Shown here piece by piece: positions 35,299-45,210 of a stretch of 64,000 bases of DNA. Made by a program: the position numbers and the translations under genes. Location of the stretch: NCBI GenBank assembly GCA_007693595.1, contig REDI01000038.1:27188-91187 (forward strand), written 5' to 3'. The notes beneath the pieces are model-generated. The model did not search any database. It was given only the letters and a program-made list of their open reading frames with translations, and was not told the origin of the DNA. Positions within the stretch are counted from its first letter, which is position 1; each line of letters opens with the position of its first letter. The stretch is from Deltaproteobacteria bacterium. Lineage in GTDB: Bacteria; Myxococcota_A; UBA796; GCA-2862545.

Positions 35299-35360
35299 CG
35301 GGTCTCCATCGCGCTTGCGTGAGGCCCCGGGTCATAACCGCACCGGCCCGACGCGAAAGG

Positions 35361-35504
35361 CTAGGACACGGCGGTGACCGCCACCGCGATGAGTCCGACG
35401 ATGCCAGCGATCGCCAGCCAATCCGTCACCCAGCTCAGCACGCCGGTCAACTCTTCGGAGTCGGCGCGGCCTAGCTTGTGTATTGGGGAGGGACTACGGA
35501 GCAT
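35361..35504 (-). CDS. Small membrane protein
   Basis: A 47-residue open frame starting at an ATG six bases after GAGG. The first 25 residues are polar; the last 20 form one hydrophobic helix (WLAIAGIVGLIAVAVTAVS), long enough to span the membrane. It sits between galU and leuS on the same strand, 104 bases from galU and 62 from leuS. No family is recognised. It could be a small single-span membrane protein; chance coding cannot be excluded. Confidence 0.4.
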   Translation of the reverse strand: MLRSPSPIHKLGRADSEELTGVLSWVTDWLAIAGIVGLIAVAVTAVS

Positions 35505-35608
35505 GGTGAACCTCGACGGGCGACGCGCCCGGCTCGAACGACGACATCCTACCAAGGGTCGCCAGAGCAGCGCAAGCGCCCGAGGTGGCTCAGCGCCGAC
35601 GATCGCAG

Positions 35609-36484
35609 CTATTCCATCTTGCTTTGTACACTTTTACTCGATGCGTCAGCCATCCATTGCAAGAGCGCCGGCCTGAGATCCGGTCGTGCCAGGGCCTCCT
35701 CGAGGAAGGCGCGGACGTATCCTAGGGTCGAGCCGGTATCCCGACGCACCCCGCCGACGGTGGTGGCGACGACCCGGCCGGCAGAGGCGAGCTCTTCGAT
35801 GGCGGGCATCGGGTAGTATTCACCCCCTCGGTGCTCTTGATAGAGCCGCTCGAGCACCGGGAAGAAGTCTGGCGTATACAGATATCGCCCGTAGGTGACG
35901 AGACTCGAAGGCTCGGTGCCCGGCGCAGGCTTCTCGACGATGCCACGCACCCGCAGATGCTCCCCCTCGCGCGTCGCGTCGAGCACGCCGTAGCGCGAGA
36001 CGTCCTGGCCCGAGAGGTCTGCGGCCGTGAGCACGGTACATCCCGTCTTCCTCCAGGTCTCGACCAAAGCGAGCGAGGGGTTCGAGCCCACGAAGAGGTC
36101 GTCGGGGTACGCCACGAGGACGGGGTCTTCCCCAGCGAAGGCCGACGCCAAGAGCAGCGCGTCGCCCGTCCCTCCCATGCGCGCCTGACGCACGATGTGG
36201 ACCCGGAGCCCTCGTGGCTGAGCGCGCTCCAGCAAGTCGTGGCGGTCGCCCTGTTCGAGGGCCGCCTCCAGCTCGGGATCGTGGTCGAACCAGTCTTCGA
36301 GCGCTCGTTTTCGTCGGCTGGTGATGAGCAGTAGATCCGTCACGCCGGCCTCGACGAGCTCTTCGACCACAAAGTCGATGGCGGGCCGATCGACGAGCGG
36401 GAGGAGCTCTTTCGGCAACACCCGGGTCGCAGGAAGGAGGCGCGTTCCGTAGCCCGCGGCGATGATCACAGCTTTGAAGGTCAT
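35609..36484 (-). CDS. galU: UTP-glucose-1-phosphate uridylyltransferase
   Basis: Makes UDP-glucose from UTP and glucose-1-phosphate for exopolysaccharide, lipopolysaccharide and trehalose synthesis. The 291-residue protein begins with KAVIIAAGYGTRLLPATRVL and PKELLPLVDRPAIDFVVEEL, the nucleotide-binding signature, followed by GTGDALLLA, VAYPDDLFVG (metal-binding Asp), GIVEKPAPG and YLYTPDFFPVLE. All expected blocks of bacterial GalU are present. The ATG has AGGA six bases upstream. Two hairpins lie in the gap upstream. Confidence 0.95.
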   Translation of the reverse strand: MTFKAVIIAAGYGTRLLPATRVLPKELLPLVDRPAIDFVVEELVEAGVTDLLLITSRRKRALEDWFDHDPELEAALEQGDRHDLLERAQPRGLRVHIVRQARMGGTGDALLLASAFAGEDPVLVAYPDDLFVGSNPSLALVETWRKTGCTVLTAADLSGQDVSRYGVLDATREGEHLRVRGIVEKPAPGTEPSSLVTYGRYLYTPDFFPVLERLYQEHRGGEYYPMPAIEELASAGRVVATTVGGVRRDTGSTLGYVRAFLEEALARPDLRPALLQWMADASSKSVQSKME

Positions 36485-36498
36485 GGGGGGTCCTGAGA

Positions 36499-36550
36499 GT
36501 TGGGGGCCGAGGAAGACCTGCTAACCCCCAACCGTCCGGTCGTCGGACGG
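36499..36550. other. Two inverted repeats between galU and the DUF423 gene
   Basis: GTTGGGGG (36499-36506) pairs exactly with CCCCCAAC (36525-36532), and CCGTCCG (36532-36538) pairs with CGGACGG (36544-36550) around a five-base loop. Both lie in the gap between divergent genes, within 70 bases of the galU start. They could form leader hairpins or operators; neither is followed by a T-run. Confidence 0.4.
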
Positions 36551-36624
36551 GCGCCCGCCGCTGGCGACGCGGGACCATCGAGCTAGGGAGGATCGCGCCG
36601 CGCGGGGCGTGGAGGGAGGCTGCG

Positions 36625-36987
36625 ATGTGGTGGACGATGGCTGGGATCTTCGGGGCGATCGGGGTGATCTTGGGGGCGTTCGGCGCCCACGGCCTCCAGA
36701 GCCGCCTGGACGACCCTCACTTGCTCGACGTCTGGGCCACCGCGAGTCGCTACCACCTCATCCACGCCCTCGCCCTCGCCGCTGTCGCCGCTCACCCCGG
36801 CAAGCCTTGGGCAGCGGGCTGGCTCTTCGTGGCCGGCATCACCATCTTCTGCGGCAGCCTCTATCTGATGCCGCTCCTGACCCTGCTGGCGGGAGGGTCT
36901 TGGCGTTGGCTAGGAGCGATCACCCCCATCGGCGGCCTGGCTTTCATCGCAGGCTGGATCGCGCTGGCTTTCTGGAGCCGTGGCTGA
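36625..36987 (+). CDS. DUF423 (YgdD-like) membrane protein
   Basis: A 120-residue inner-membrane protein with four hydrophobic helices. Family features are the N-terminal GAIGVILGAFGAHGLQSRL, the central ATASRYHLIHALALAAVA and the segment GSLYLMPLLTL. The function of the family is unknown. The ATG follows GGAGG by five bases. It may be the first gene of the flotillin-like operon, 86 bases upstream of the NfeD-like gene. Confidence 0.9.
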   Translation: MWWTMAGIFGAIGVILGAFGAHGLQSRLDDPHLLDVWATASRYHLIHALALAAVAAHPGKPWAAGWLFVAGITIFCGSLYLMPLLTLLAGGSWRWLGAITPIGGLAFIAGWIALAFWSRG

Positions 36988-37073
36988 GACAGACGAACCT
37001 AGACCTTTCGCCAGATCCAGGCTAGGCTCTCCCCTCGACGCCGCGTCGGCCTCGACGCCAAGGGAGCGTGCCC

Positions 37074-37685
37074 GTGCTCTACGCCTTCCTCGCTGCGACC
37101 GGACTCGGAGGCAGCCTCATCGTGCTCTCGCTCCTCCTCGGCGGAGGGGTCGGAGATGCCGACGCGGACTTCGACGCCGACGCCGACGCCGACGTCGACG
37201 GACCCGGAGGCTGGTTGCCGGTCGGCTCCCTGCGCTTCTGGACCTTCCTCATCACCGGAGTAGGGCTCAGCGGAACCCTCCTGACCCTGGGCGGAGCCCC
37301 CCTGATCGTCACGCTCATCGTCTCGATCTTCATCGGGGTGGCCGCGGGCTGGGCCGCGGCCATGTTCTTCCGTTACCTCCTGAACGAGCAGGTGAGCGCC
37401 GAGATCGGCCTGAACCACCTCGTAGGCCGCGAGGCGCGTGTGCTCTTGCCCGTCCAGCCCGATCGGCGCGGGCGCATCCTCGTGAGCTCTGCCGGCGGAA
37501 CCGTGGAGCTCACCGCCACCACAGGCGACGACCGCGCCCTTGAGCGGGGCGAGGCGGTCCTCATCGCCTCCATCCATGACGGCGTCGCGGACGTGACCCG
37601 GATGGCTCCTGCTCCCCGTCTCGCCCAAGAAAACTCCGCGAAGGATGGTGGCGATCTCCCCACCGACAAGGTAGGCGTCGACTGA
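37074..37685 (+). CDS. NfeD-like membrane protein with Asp/Ala repeat loop
   Basis: A 203-residue membrane protein. Helices at residues 3-22 and two more around 55-110 (WTFLITGVGLSGTLLTLGG, LIVTLIVSIFIGVAAGWAAA) surround a loop of alternating Asp and Ala/Phe/Val near residues 27-42. The C-terminal 70 residues are an OB-like domain (LNHLVGREARVLLPVQPDRR, GEAVLIASIHDG) as in NfeD/YqiJ proteins, which partner SPFH proteins. The second of two GTG codons (37074) is chosen because GGGAG lies seven bases upstream. The first flotillin-like gene follows 20 bases later. Confidence 0.8.
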   Translation: MLYAFLAATGLGGSLIVLSLLLGGGVGDADADFDADADADVDGPGGWLPVGSLRFWTFLITGVGLSGTLLTLGGAPLIVTLIVSIFIGVAAGWAAAMFFRYLLNEQVSAEIGLNHLVGREARVLLPVQPDRRGRILVSSAGGTVELTATTGDDRALERGEAVLIASIHDGVADVTRMAPAPRLAQENSAKDGGDLPTDKVGVD

Positions 37686-37705
37686 ATCTACCTTTCGGAG
37701 GTCCT

Positions 37706-39007
37706 ATGCCCGGAGTGATGGAGCTGACATCCGCGTTGATCGCGTTGACGGTGGGTGTCGTCATCGGAGCGATCCTAATCGGCGGGCTGCTAGTGCTGCG
37801 CCGGTTCATCTGGGTGTGCCGCCCCAACGAGATCCTGGTGTTCAGCGGTCGCGGACACACCGCCGCCGACGGGACCAACCTCGGCTATCGCGTCGTCCAC
37901 GGGGGGTACGCCATCCAGATGCCCTTCCTCGAGACCGTGGACCGGCTCTCCTTGGAGACCATCGCCATCGACCTCCGGGTGAACAACGCCTACTCCGCAG
38001 GTGGGATCCCGCTTCAGGTCCAGGCGATCGCCAACGTCAAGGTCAGCTCCGACCCCTCGATCGTCGGCAACGCGATCGAGCGCTTCCAAGGTCGCGACCC
38101 CATGGAGATCCAACGTGTCGCGCAAGAGTCCCTCGAAGGCCACCTCCGCGGCGTCCTCGCTCGGCTCACCCCCGAACAGGTCAACGAAGACCGTCTGCTC
38201 TTCGCCCGCGAGATGGTCGAAGAAGCCGGCGAAGACTTCACCAAGCTCGGTCTGCAGCTCGACACGCTCAAGGTCCAGAGCGTCAGCGACGACGTCGAGT
38301 ACCTCGACAGCATCGGTCGGCAGCGTCTCGCCGAGGTCATCAGCGAGGCCGAGGTCGCGGAGTCCAACGCCAAGGCCGACGCCGAGTCCGAAGAAGCGTC
38401 CGCCTCCCGCCGCGGCAAGGTCGCCCAAGAGCAAGCCATGACCGCCATCACCGAGGCGAACAACCAGCTCGCCGAGAAGACGGCCGAGTGGGAAGCTCGC
38501 GCCCGCGGCGCCGAAGAGCGCGCCGAACAGCGCGCCATCGCCGCCCGCGCCCTCCGCGAACAGCGGCTCCAAGAGCTCCGGGCCAAACTCGAGCAGCTCC
38601 GCCTGCAGGCCGAGCGCGTCCTCCCCGCCGACGCCGAACGCCGCGCCGAAGAGATGCGCGCCCGAGCCGACGCTGCCCCCATCGAAGCCGACGGTGAAGC
38701 CATGGCCGAGGTCCTCCGTATGATGACCAAGACCTGGGCCTCCGCGGGCGACGACGCGGCGCAGATCTTCCTCATCCAGCAGCTCGAGCCCGTGCTTCAG
38801 ACCATCGTGACCCGCATCCAGCAGGTCGAGCTCGGCCAGGTCGTGCTCCTCGATGGTGGTCAGGGCACCGCCCTTCCTGCCCACCTCAGGGCCCTCCCTG
38901 CGACGGTCGGTGCGATCCTCCATGAGCTGTCGATCACCACAGGCATCGACGTTCCCGACCTGATCGCCCCTGAGCACATCTCCCTGCCCGATAGGAGCAA
39001 CGCATGA
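37706..39007 (+). CDS. SPFH/flotillin-like protein 1
   Basis: A 433-residue membrane scaffold protein. An N-terminal membrane anchor (residues 5-32, LTSALIALTVGVVIGAILIG) precedes an SPFH domain (CRPNEILVFSG, RVVHGGYAIQMPFLETVDRL, NAYSAGGIPLQVQAIANVKV, LEGHLRGVLARLTPEQVNED) and a long Ala/Glu coiled coil (about residues 210-325). Flotillins form oligomers in ordered membrane patches. It is about 45% alike by eye with the next gene product in the SPFH part, so a heteromer is likely. The ATG follows GGAGG by four bases. The next gene overlaps by four bases. Confidence 0.88.
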   Translation: MPGVMELTSALIALTVGVVIGAILIGGLLVLRRFIWVCRPNEILVFSGRGHTAADGTNLGYRVVHGGYAIQMPFLETVDRLSLETIAIDLRVNNAYSAGGIPLQVQAIANVKVSSDPSIVGNAIERFQGRDPMEIQRVAQESLEGHLRGVLARLTPEQVNEDRLLFAREMVEEAGEDFTKLGLQLDTLKVQSVSDDVEYLDSIGRQRLAEVISEAEVAESNAKADAESEEASASRRGKVAQEQAMTAITEANNQLAEKTAEWEARARGAEERAEQRAIAARALREQRLQELRAKLEQLRLQAERVLPADAERRAEEMRARADAAPIEADGEAMAEVLRMMTKTWASAGDDAAQIFLIQQLEPVLQTIVTRIQQVELGQVVLLDGGQGTALPAHLRALPATVGAILHELSITTGIDVPDLIAPEHISLPDRSNA

Positions 39008-40239
39008 TCTTCGTCTTCGCGCTCGTCTTTGGCGTCATCACCGTCGTTGGACTCGCTCTATTAATCGCCGGGATCAGCGTCGCGAGCTCCCTGCTACACA
39101 TCTGTCAGCCCAACCAGGTCCTGGTGCTCTCTGGCACAGGGCCCAACGGCTTCCGCACCGTGCGCGGCGGCCGGGCCTGGCGGGTGCCGCTGATCGAGGT
39201 CGTCGATCGGCTCGACCTCACCAACATGATCATCGACGTCTCGGTCACCAATGCCTACTCCGCCGGGGGCATCCCCCTGAATGTTCAAGGGGTCGCGAAC
39301 ATCAAGATCGCGTCCCACGCGCCTCTCCTCGACAACGCGGTCGAGCGACTGCTACACAAGCGGCGGAACGAGATCATGCGGATCGCCAAAGAAGTGCTCG
39401 AAGGGAACTTGCGCGGGGTCCTCTCCAAGCTCACGCCCGAGCAAGTCAACGACGACAAGCTCGCCTTCGCCGAGAAGCTGCTCGACGAGGCCGAAGATGA
39501 CCTCTCGGCCCTGGGTCTGGTGCTCGACACCATGAAGATCCAGAACGTCAGCGATGATCGAGGTTACCTCGATAGCATCGGCCGCAAGAAGTCCGCCCAG
39601 CTCCAGCGCTCCGCCCGGATCGCCGAAGCCAACGCTCGGGCCTTGGCCGCCGTGCGTGACGCCTCCAACCGGCAACGCGCCCGCCTGCAGGAGATCGAAG
39701 CTCGCACCTCGGTGGTCGAGGCAGAGTCCGAGCGCCGCTTCGTCAACGCCCAGACCCGCGGTCGGGCCCGCATGGCCGAAGAGATCGGAAAGGTCGACGC
39801 CGAGATCGAGCGGGTCGAGTCCGCGATCGAGGCCGCCGAAGCCCAGGTCGAGCAGACCCGGCGCCGCCTCGAGGCCGACGTGATCGCCCCGGCTCACGCC
39901 GAGATGGAGGCCCGCATCGCCGAGGCACGGGGTCACGCCGCCCAGATCATCGAGAGCGGCCGCGCCACCATCAAGGTGCTCGAGGAGATGATCGCCGTCT
40001 GGAAGCTCGCCGGCGACGACGCGCGTCAGATCTTCCTCATGCAGAAGCTTCAACCCTTGGTCGACGCCATGGCCCAGACCATCGGCGAGGTCAAGGTCGA
40101 GAAGCTCACCATGCTCCCCCCGGGCGAGACCGCCAGCGCAGGCCGGCAAGCGGCGCGGCTGGTCGAAGAGCTGAAGGGGGCGATCGGCGTGGATCTCCCC
40201 GAGGTCATCGACCGGCTGACCGAGAAGGGCAAGCGCTGA
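39004..40239 (+). CDS. SPFH/flotillin-like protein 2
   Basis: A 411-residue paralogue of the preceding protein: membrane anchor (FALVFGVITVVGLALLIAGI), SPFH domain (CQPNQVLVLSG, FRTVRGGRAWRVPLIEVVDR, NAYSAGGIPLNVQGVANIKI, LEGNLRGVLSKLTPEQVNDD) and a coiled coil (about residues 195-330). The C-terminal ends of the pair share LAGDDARQIFLMQKLQPL-type sequence, so duplication is clear. The ATG overlaps the preceding stop (ATGA), and hflX begins one base after its own stop. The arrangement recalls hflK-hflC, though both proteins resemble flotillins more than HflK/C. Confidence 0.88.
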   Translation: MIFVFALVFGVITVVGLALLIAGISVASSLLHICQPNQVLVLSGTGPNGFRTVRGGRAWRVPLIEVVDRLDLTNMIIDVSVTNAYSAGGIPLNVQGVANIKIASHAPLLDNAVERLLHKRRNEIMRIAKEVLEGNLRGVLSKLTPEQVNDDKLAFAEKLLDEAEDDLSALGLVLDTMKIQNVSDDRGYLDSIGRKKSAQLQRSARIAEANARALAAVRDASNRQRARLQEIEARTSVVEAESERRFVNAQTRGRARMAEEIGKVDAEIERVESAIEAAEAQVEQTRRRLEADVIAPAHAEMEARIAEARGHAAQIIESGRATIKVLEEMIAVWKLAGDDARQIFLMQKLQPLVDAMAQTIGEVKVEKLTMLPPGETASAGRQAARLVEELKGAIGVDLPEVIDRLTEKGKR

Positions 40240-40240
40240 G

Positions 40241-41944
<1,704 letters not shown>

Positions 41945-42039
41945 CGAAGCGCGATCTCCTTCTCCCTTGCCAGTGGCCGGACAATCGGTAAAGATCAAGC
42001 CGCGTGGGTCAACGAAGCCCCACCAAAGGAGACGCAATC

Positions 42040-42789
42040 ATGAATAAGTACCTTCCTCTGGGCATCGGCCTCTTCGCCGTCCTGGGACTCTCCGCGTGTG
42101 ACGAGGAGCTCTTCGAGACCGACACCGAAGATATCTTCTGCATGGAAGAGGTCGACGAGAACGACGTGCCCCTCGTCCTCCCCAACGATGGCCAGATCAT
42201 CTCCACCACCCCCGACGCGGTCTTCCAAGACTGCGAAGAGTACACCGGCGACGTGCTGATCACCTACGTCCCCCCCTTCGAGTGCGGCGCGTCGGGTTGG
42301 TCCATCGAGTTCGAGCACCGGGGCCCGAGCTCCGCCGCCGACCTCTACATGCACGACAGCTCGGGCGGCAACGCCGAACAGCCAGACTGGTGGTGGGGCG
42401 AAGTCCACCCGATCGACGAGAGCATCAGCGGTCCCAATGGCTGGTACGAGCGCTATGAGCTCAACCTCCCCGTTGTTACTGACTTTTCAGACGCTGTCGA
42501 GGGCGTGAACAGCTACCACCAGTGCGCAGCCAACAACGACACCACCCTCGTCTACGGCATCGAGGTCTTCTCGATCGACGACGAGACCGAGGTCGCGGAC
42601 TGCGTCGTCATCAGCACCAGTGGGCGCACCGACGGCTACGTCCAGTTCTTCGACGACGATTACCCCCACATGGTCGACTGTGACCTCATCGAAGGGTGGA
42701 TCGTCTCGGATGGTTCCAACAACCTGGACTCTAGCGACGAGACCGGAACCGATACCAGCGCCAACACCGGCACTGGCACGGGTAGCTGA
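42040..42789 (+). CDS. Acidic lipoprotein, unknown function
   Basis: A 249-residue lipoprotein with signal MNKYLPLGIGLFAVLGLSAC. The mature part is rich in Asp/Glu, has eight further Cys and ends in a Thr/Gly/Ser tail (GTDTSANTGTGTGS). It is predicted to be beta-rich (SGWSIEFEHRGPSSAADLYM). No known domain is recognised; the overall style matches the Asp/Thr lipoprotein at 31899-32648. The ATG follows GGAG by seven bases. A strong terminator lies 23 bases after the stop. Confidence 0.8.
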   Translation: MNKYLPLGIGLFAVLGLSACDEELFETDTEDIFCMEEVDENDVPLVLPNDGQIISTTPDAVFQDCEEYTGDVLITYVPPFECGASGWSIEFEHRGPSSAADLYMHDSSGGNAEQPDWWWGEVHPIDESISGPNGWYERYELNLPVVTDFSDAVEGVNSYHQCAANNDTTLVYGIEVFSIDDETEVADCVVISTSGRTDGYVQFFDDDYPHMVDCDLIEGWIVSDGSNNLDSSDETGTDTSANTGTGTGS

Positions 42790-42812
42790 GCCTGTTCCAC
42801 GATCCCTTCGAC

Positions 42813-42846
42813 GAGCGCCGCTGCACACGCAGCGGCGCTCTCTTTG
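42813..42846 (+). terminator. Rho-independent terminator
   Basis: A perfect 12-bp stem GAGCGCCGCTGC / GCAGCGGCGCTC (42813-42824 and 42829-42840) closes the loop ACAC and is followed by TCTTTG. It lies just behind the acidic lipoprotein gene. This is the clearest terminator in the window. Confidence 0.85.
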
Positions 42847-42926
42847 CGATCCCTGTCCTTCTCGTCTGCTGCCGGGTCGCCCCTACGGGCCCTCTTGGCG
42901 AACCCCTAGAGCCGATCGATCCCGTC

Positions 42927-43286
42927 TTGGAGCAGGTCGAGTGGCGGTGCGATCCGAGTCGAGCCCAGTGGCAGCTTGAGGTGCAGACCCTCGGATGGAC
43001 CCAAGGTGGCCGACTCTGGCTCACGCGCGACGGTCGCTACGCCGAGGTCCACCCGATCCCCTCCGTCGCTGCCGCGCCGGACGGGTCCGAGGACCGACTG
43101 GGGCTCACCCTATCGATCGCCGCAGACTGGCGCGCGGCTCGCCCAGGGTCGAGTACCGCTTTCTTGTGTGAGCCCGCTCCCGATGCCCTGCTCGCCATCT
43201 TCGATCGGCAAGGCGCACTCGCCGACTGCACCTCACTGGGCGAGGGCGACGCCTGGCGCGAGCTCGAAGAGCTACCCGACTGTTAG
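42927..43286 (+). CDS. Hypothetical protein with unclear start, possible exported product
   Basis: From the first usual start codon (TTG at 42927) the frame gives 119 residues with three Cys and no known domain (LGWTQGGRLWLTRDGRYAEV). The same frame stays open upstream and encodes ALFAIPVLLVCCRVAPTGPL just before it, which looks like a lipoprotein signal with Cys. No ATG, GTG or TTG precedes that stretch in frame; only CTG, CTC or ATC codons are there. The true start may be non-standard, or a base may be wrong. The terminator at 42813 would cut it off from the preceding gene. Confidence 0.45.
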   Translation: MEQVEWRCDPSRAQWQLEVQTLGWTQGGRLWLTRDGRYAEVHPIPSVAAAPDGSEDRLGLTLSIAADWRAARPGSSTAFLCEPAPDALLAIFDRQGALADCTSLGEGDAWRELEELPDC

Positions 43287-43333
43287 TCTTTTCGGGTCGT
43301 CGGCCCCTTGCTTCGCGAACCCCGGCGGTCCCC

Positions 43334-44278
43334 TCAGCCCTCGCGTCCGACCAGCCGTCGGGCGAGCTGGAGCGCAGCGATCATGCTCGCCGGGTCGGCG
43401 CGGTCCTGCCCAGCGATGTCGTCTGCGGTGCCATGATCGACGCTCACCCGGAGGATGGGAAGGCCGAGCGTCCAGTTCACGCTGCGTCCGAAGTCGATCA
43501 GCTTGAGCGGGGCGAGCCCTTGGTCGTGATACATGGCGATGACCATGTCGGCCTCACCCGATCGGGCCTGACGAAACACACCCTCGGCGCTCAGCGGGCC
43601 ACGGGCGTCGATCCCGTCCGCGACACAGGCCTCGATGGCCGGATGGATGACCTCGATCTCTTCGCTTCCCAGCAGCCCTTGATCGCCCGCGTGAGGGTTC
43701 AGACCACACACCAGCAGCCGAGGGCGAGGGAGGCCTAGGACGGTGTGTAGCGCTCGATGCGCGACCCGGATGGTGTGCTCGACCCTGGAGCGGGTCAGCG
43801 CCGAGGCGACCTCGCGCAGGGGCAGGTGGACCGTGACGAGCGCCACCCTCAGCTCCCCGCCGACGAAAGCCATCACCGGCCGCTCGACGCCACACAGTTC
43901 CCCAAGAAACTCCGTGTGGCCCGGGTGGGCGAAGCCACGCGCCGCGAGGCGCGCCTTGTGGATAGGGCCGGTGACGAGCCCCGAGGCCCAACCTTCCATG
44001 CAGGCGTGGACCGCGCAGCGCAGCGCAGCAAGCTCGACCGGCTCCCGCTGAGAGCCAGGATCGAACAGCCGGAGCGGCGCGCTGGACGCTGCGGCCTCGG
44101 CGAGGCTGGAGAAGGGCGAGATAGGCGGGAGCCCCAGGGGGCGCGCCGACCGCTCGAGGGCCTGCTGGTCGCCCACGAGCACGACATCCGCGCTCCCGGT
44201 GCTCAGGATGGCCTTCAAAGACACCTCGGGCCCGATCCCGAGCGGGTCACCCGGCGTGATCAGGACGGGCGCCTTCAC
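43334..44278 (-). CDS. pdxA: 4-hydroxythreonine-4-phosphate dehydrogenase PdxA
   Basis: NAD-dependent enzyme of pyridoxal-5'-phosphate synthesis. The 314-residue protein begins LITPGDPLGIGPEVSLKAIL and carries the metal and substrate motifs GLVTGPIHKARLAARGF, HPGHTEFLGELCG, CGLNPHAGDQGLLGSEE and VIAMYHDQGLAPLKLIDF, ending with VNWTLGLPILRVSVDHGTA. The GTG at 44278 overlaps the surA-like stop (GTGA); further upstream codons would run into that gene. The order surA-pdxA is the same as in enterobacteria. Confidence 0.94.
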   Translation of the reverse strand: MKAPVLITPGDPLGIGPEVSLKAILSTGSADVVLVGDQQALERSARPLGLPPISPFSSLAEAAASSAPLRLFDPGSQREPVELAALRCAVHACMEGWASGLVTGPIHKARLAARGFAHPGHTEFLGELCGVERPVMAFVGGELRVALVTVHLPLREVASALTRSRVEHTIRVAHRALHTVLGLPRPRLLVCGLNPHAGDQGLLGSEEIEVIHPAIEACVADGIDARGPLSAEGVFRQARSGEADMVIAMYHDQGLAPLKLIDFGRSVNWTLGLPILRVSVDHGTADDIAGQDRADPASMIAALQLARRLVGREG

Positions 44279-45210
44279 TCCTTGACCGTACACCGGATGG
44301 CCGCGTTCCGTCGCGCCTTCAGGAACCACCGCTGACCTTCCTCCTCCATGCGCTCCGAGAAGATCTTCTGCTCGATCTGATCCTTGACTTCGTCGAACTG
44401 GAGCACCCTGCCCGCCTGGCGCTGGTCAAGCCGGACCACGAAGAGGCTACCGCCGACCTTGTACGGGCCGCCGACCTCCCCTTCCTTCAGATCGGCCACC
44501 GGCCGAAAGGCATCGAAGAGCTGGGAGGGCTGGTACTGACTCTTGTCGAGCTGAGGGGTCACTCCCTGGACATCGCCGAGCTCTTCGAGGGTGCTAGCGC
44601 CCGATGCGACCGCGGCGGTGCGCTGCCGAACCGCTTCGGTAAAGGACTGGACCGCCTGCGGATCGGACTCGTCGGGGATCGTGTAGGTCTTGTAGGTCAG
44701 GTTCAGCACGGTCTCAGTGGCATACTCGCGCACGGCCCGCTGATAGCGGTCGCGGATCTCGTCTTCGGTCACCCGCACCTTGGGCGCCAAGAAAGCCTGT
44801 TGAAAGTTCATCATGCGGATATCGTCACGCATCTGGCGTCGGTAAGCATCCCACTCAAAGCCCTGCTGGGACAACAGGAGCTTGAGCTGCTCGCGAGAGG
44901 GGATGTTGTTGTCGGCCATGATGGAGTCGATGGTACGCTCGAGCTGATCTTCGGTGACGTCCATCTGCGACTCGAGGAGCTTCTGGCGCACGAGCACGCG
45001 CATGATCTGGTCTTCGGCCGCCTCGGCCTCGAGCTCGCGCACGCAGGGCTCTGACCGGCTGCGGGGCGTACGGCCGCACCGCTCCTTGAGCACATCGCCA
45101 TAGTTCTCGTAGATGTCCGATAAGGTGATGACATCATCGTTGACGACACACGCGATGCCATCGACGAGCTCGGTGGCTGTGGCGAGCGAGGCGAGCAGGA
45201 GGAGGATCAT
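44275..45210 (-). CDS. SurA-like periplasmic chaperone
   Basis: A 311-residue exported protein with a short signal (MILLLLASLATATELVDGIA). The N-terminal region matches the SurA chaperone domain: VDGIACVVNDDVITLSDIYE, RVLVRQKLLESQMDVTEDQL and LKLLLSQQGFEWDAYRRQMR. The later part is a parvulin-like segment (LKEGEVGGPYKVGGSLFVVR) that is degenerate compared with active rotamases. It probably helps outer-membrane proteins through the periplasm. It overlaps the preceding parvulin lipoprotein gene and the following pdxA by four bases each. Confidence 0.85.
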   Translation of the reverse strand: MILLLLASLATATELVDGIACVVNDDVITLSDIYENYGDVLKERCGRTPRSRSEPCVRELEAEAAEDQIMRVLVRQKLLESQMDVTEDQLERTIDSIMADNNIPSREQLKLLLSQQGFEWDAYRRQMRDDIRMMNFQQAFLAPKVRVTEDEIRDRYQRAVREYATETVLNLTYKTYTIPDESDPQAVQSFTEAVRQRTAAVASGASTLEELGDVQGVTPQLDKSQYQPSQLFDAFRPVADLKEGEVGGPYKVGGSLFVVRLDQRQAGRVLQFDEVKDQIEQKIFSERMEEEGQRWFLKARRNAAIRCTVKE

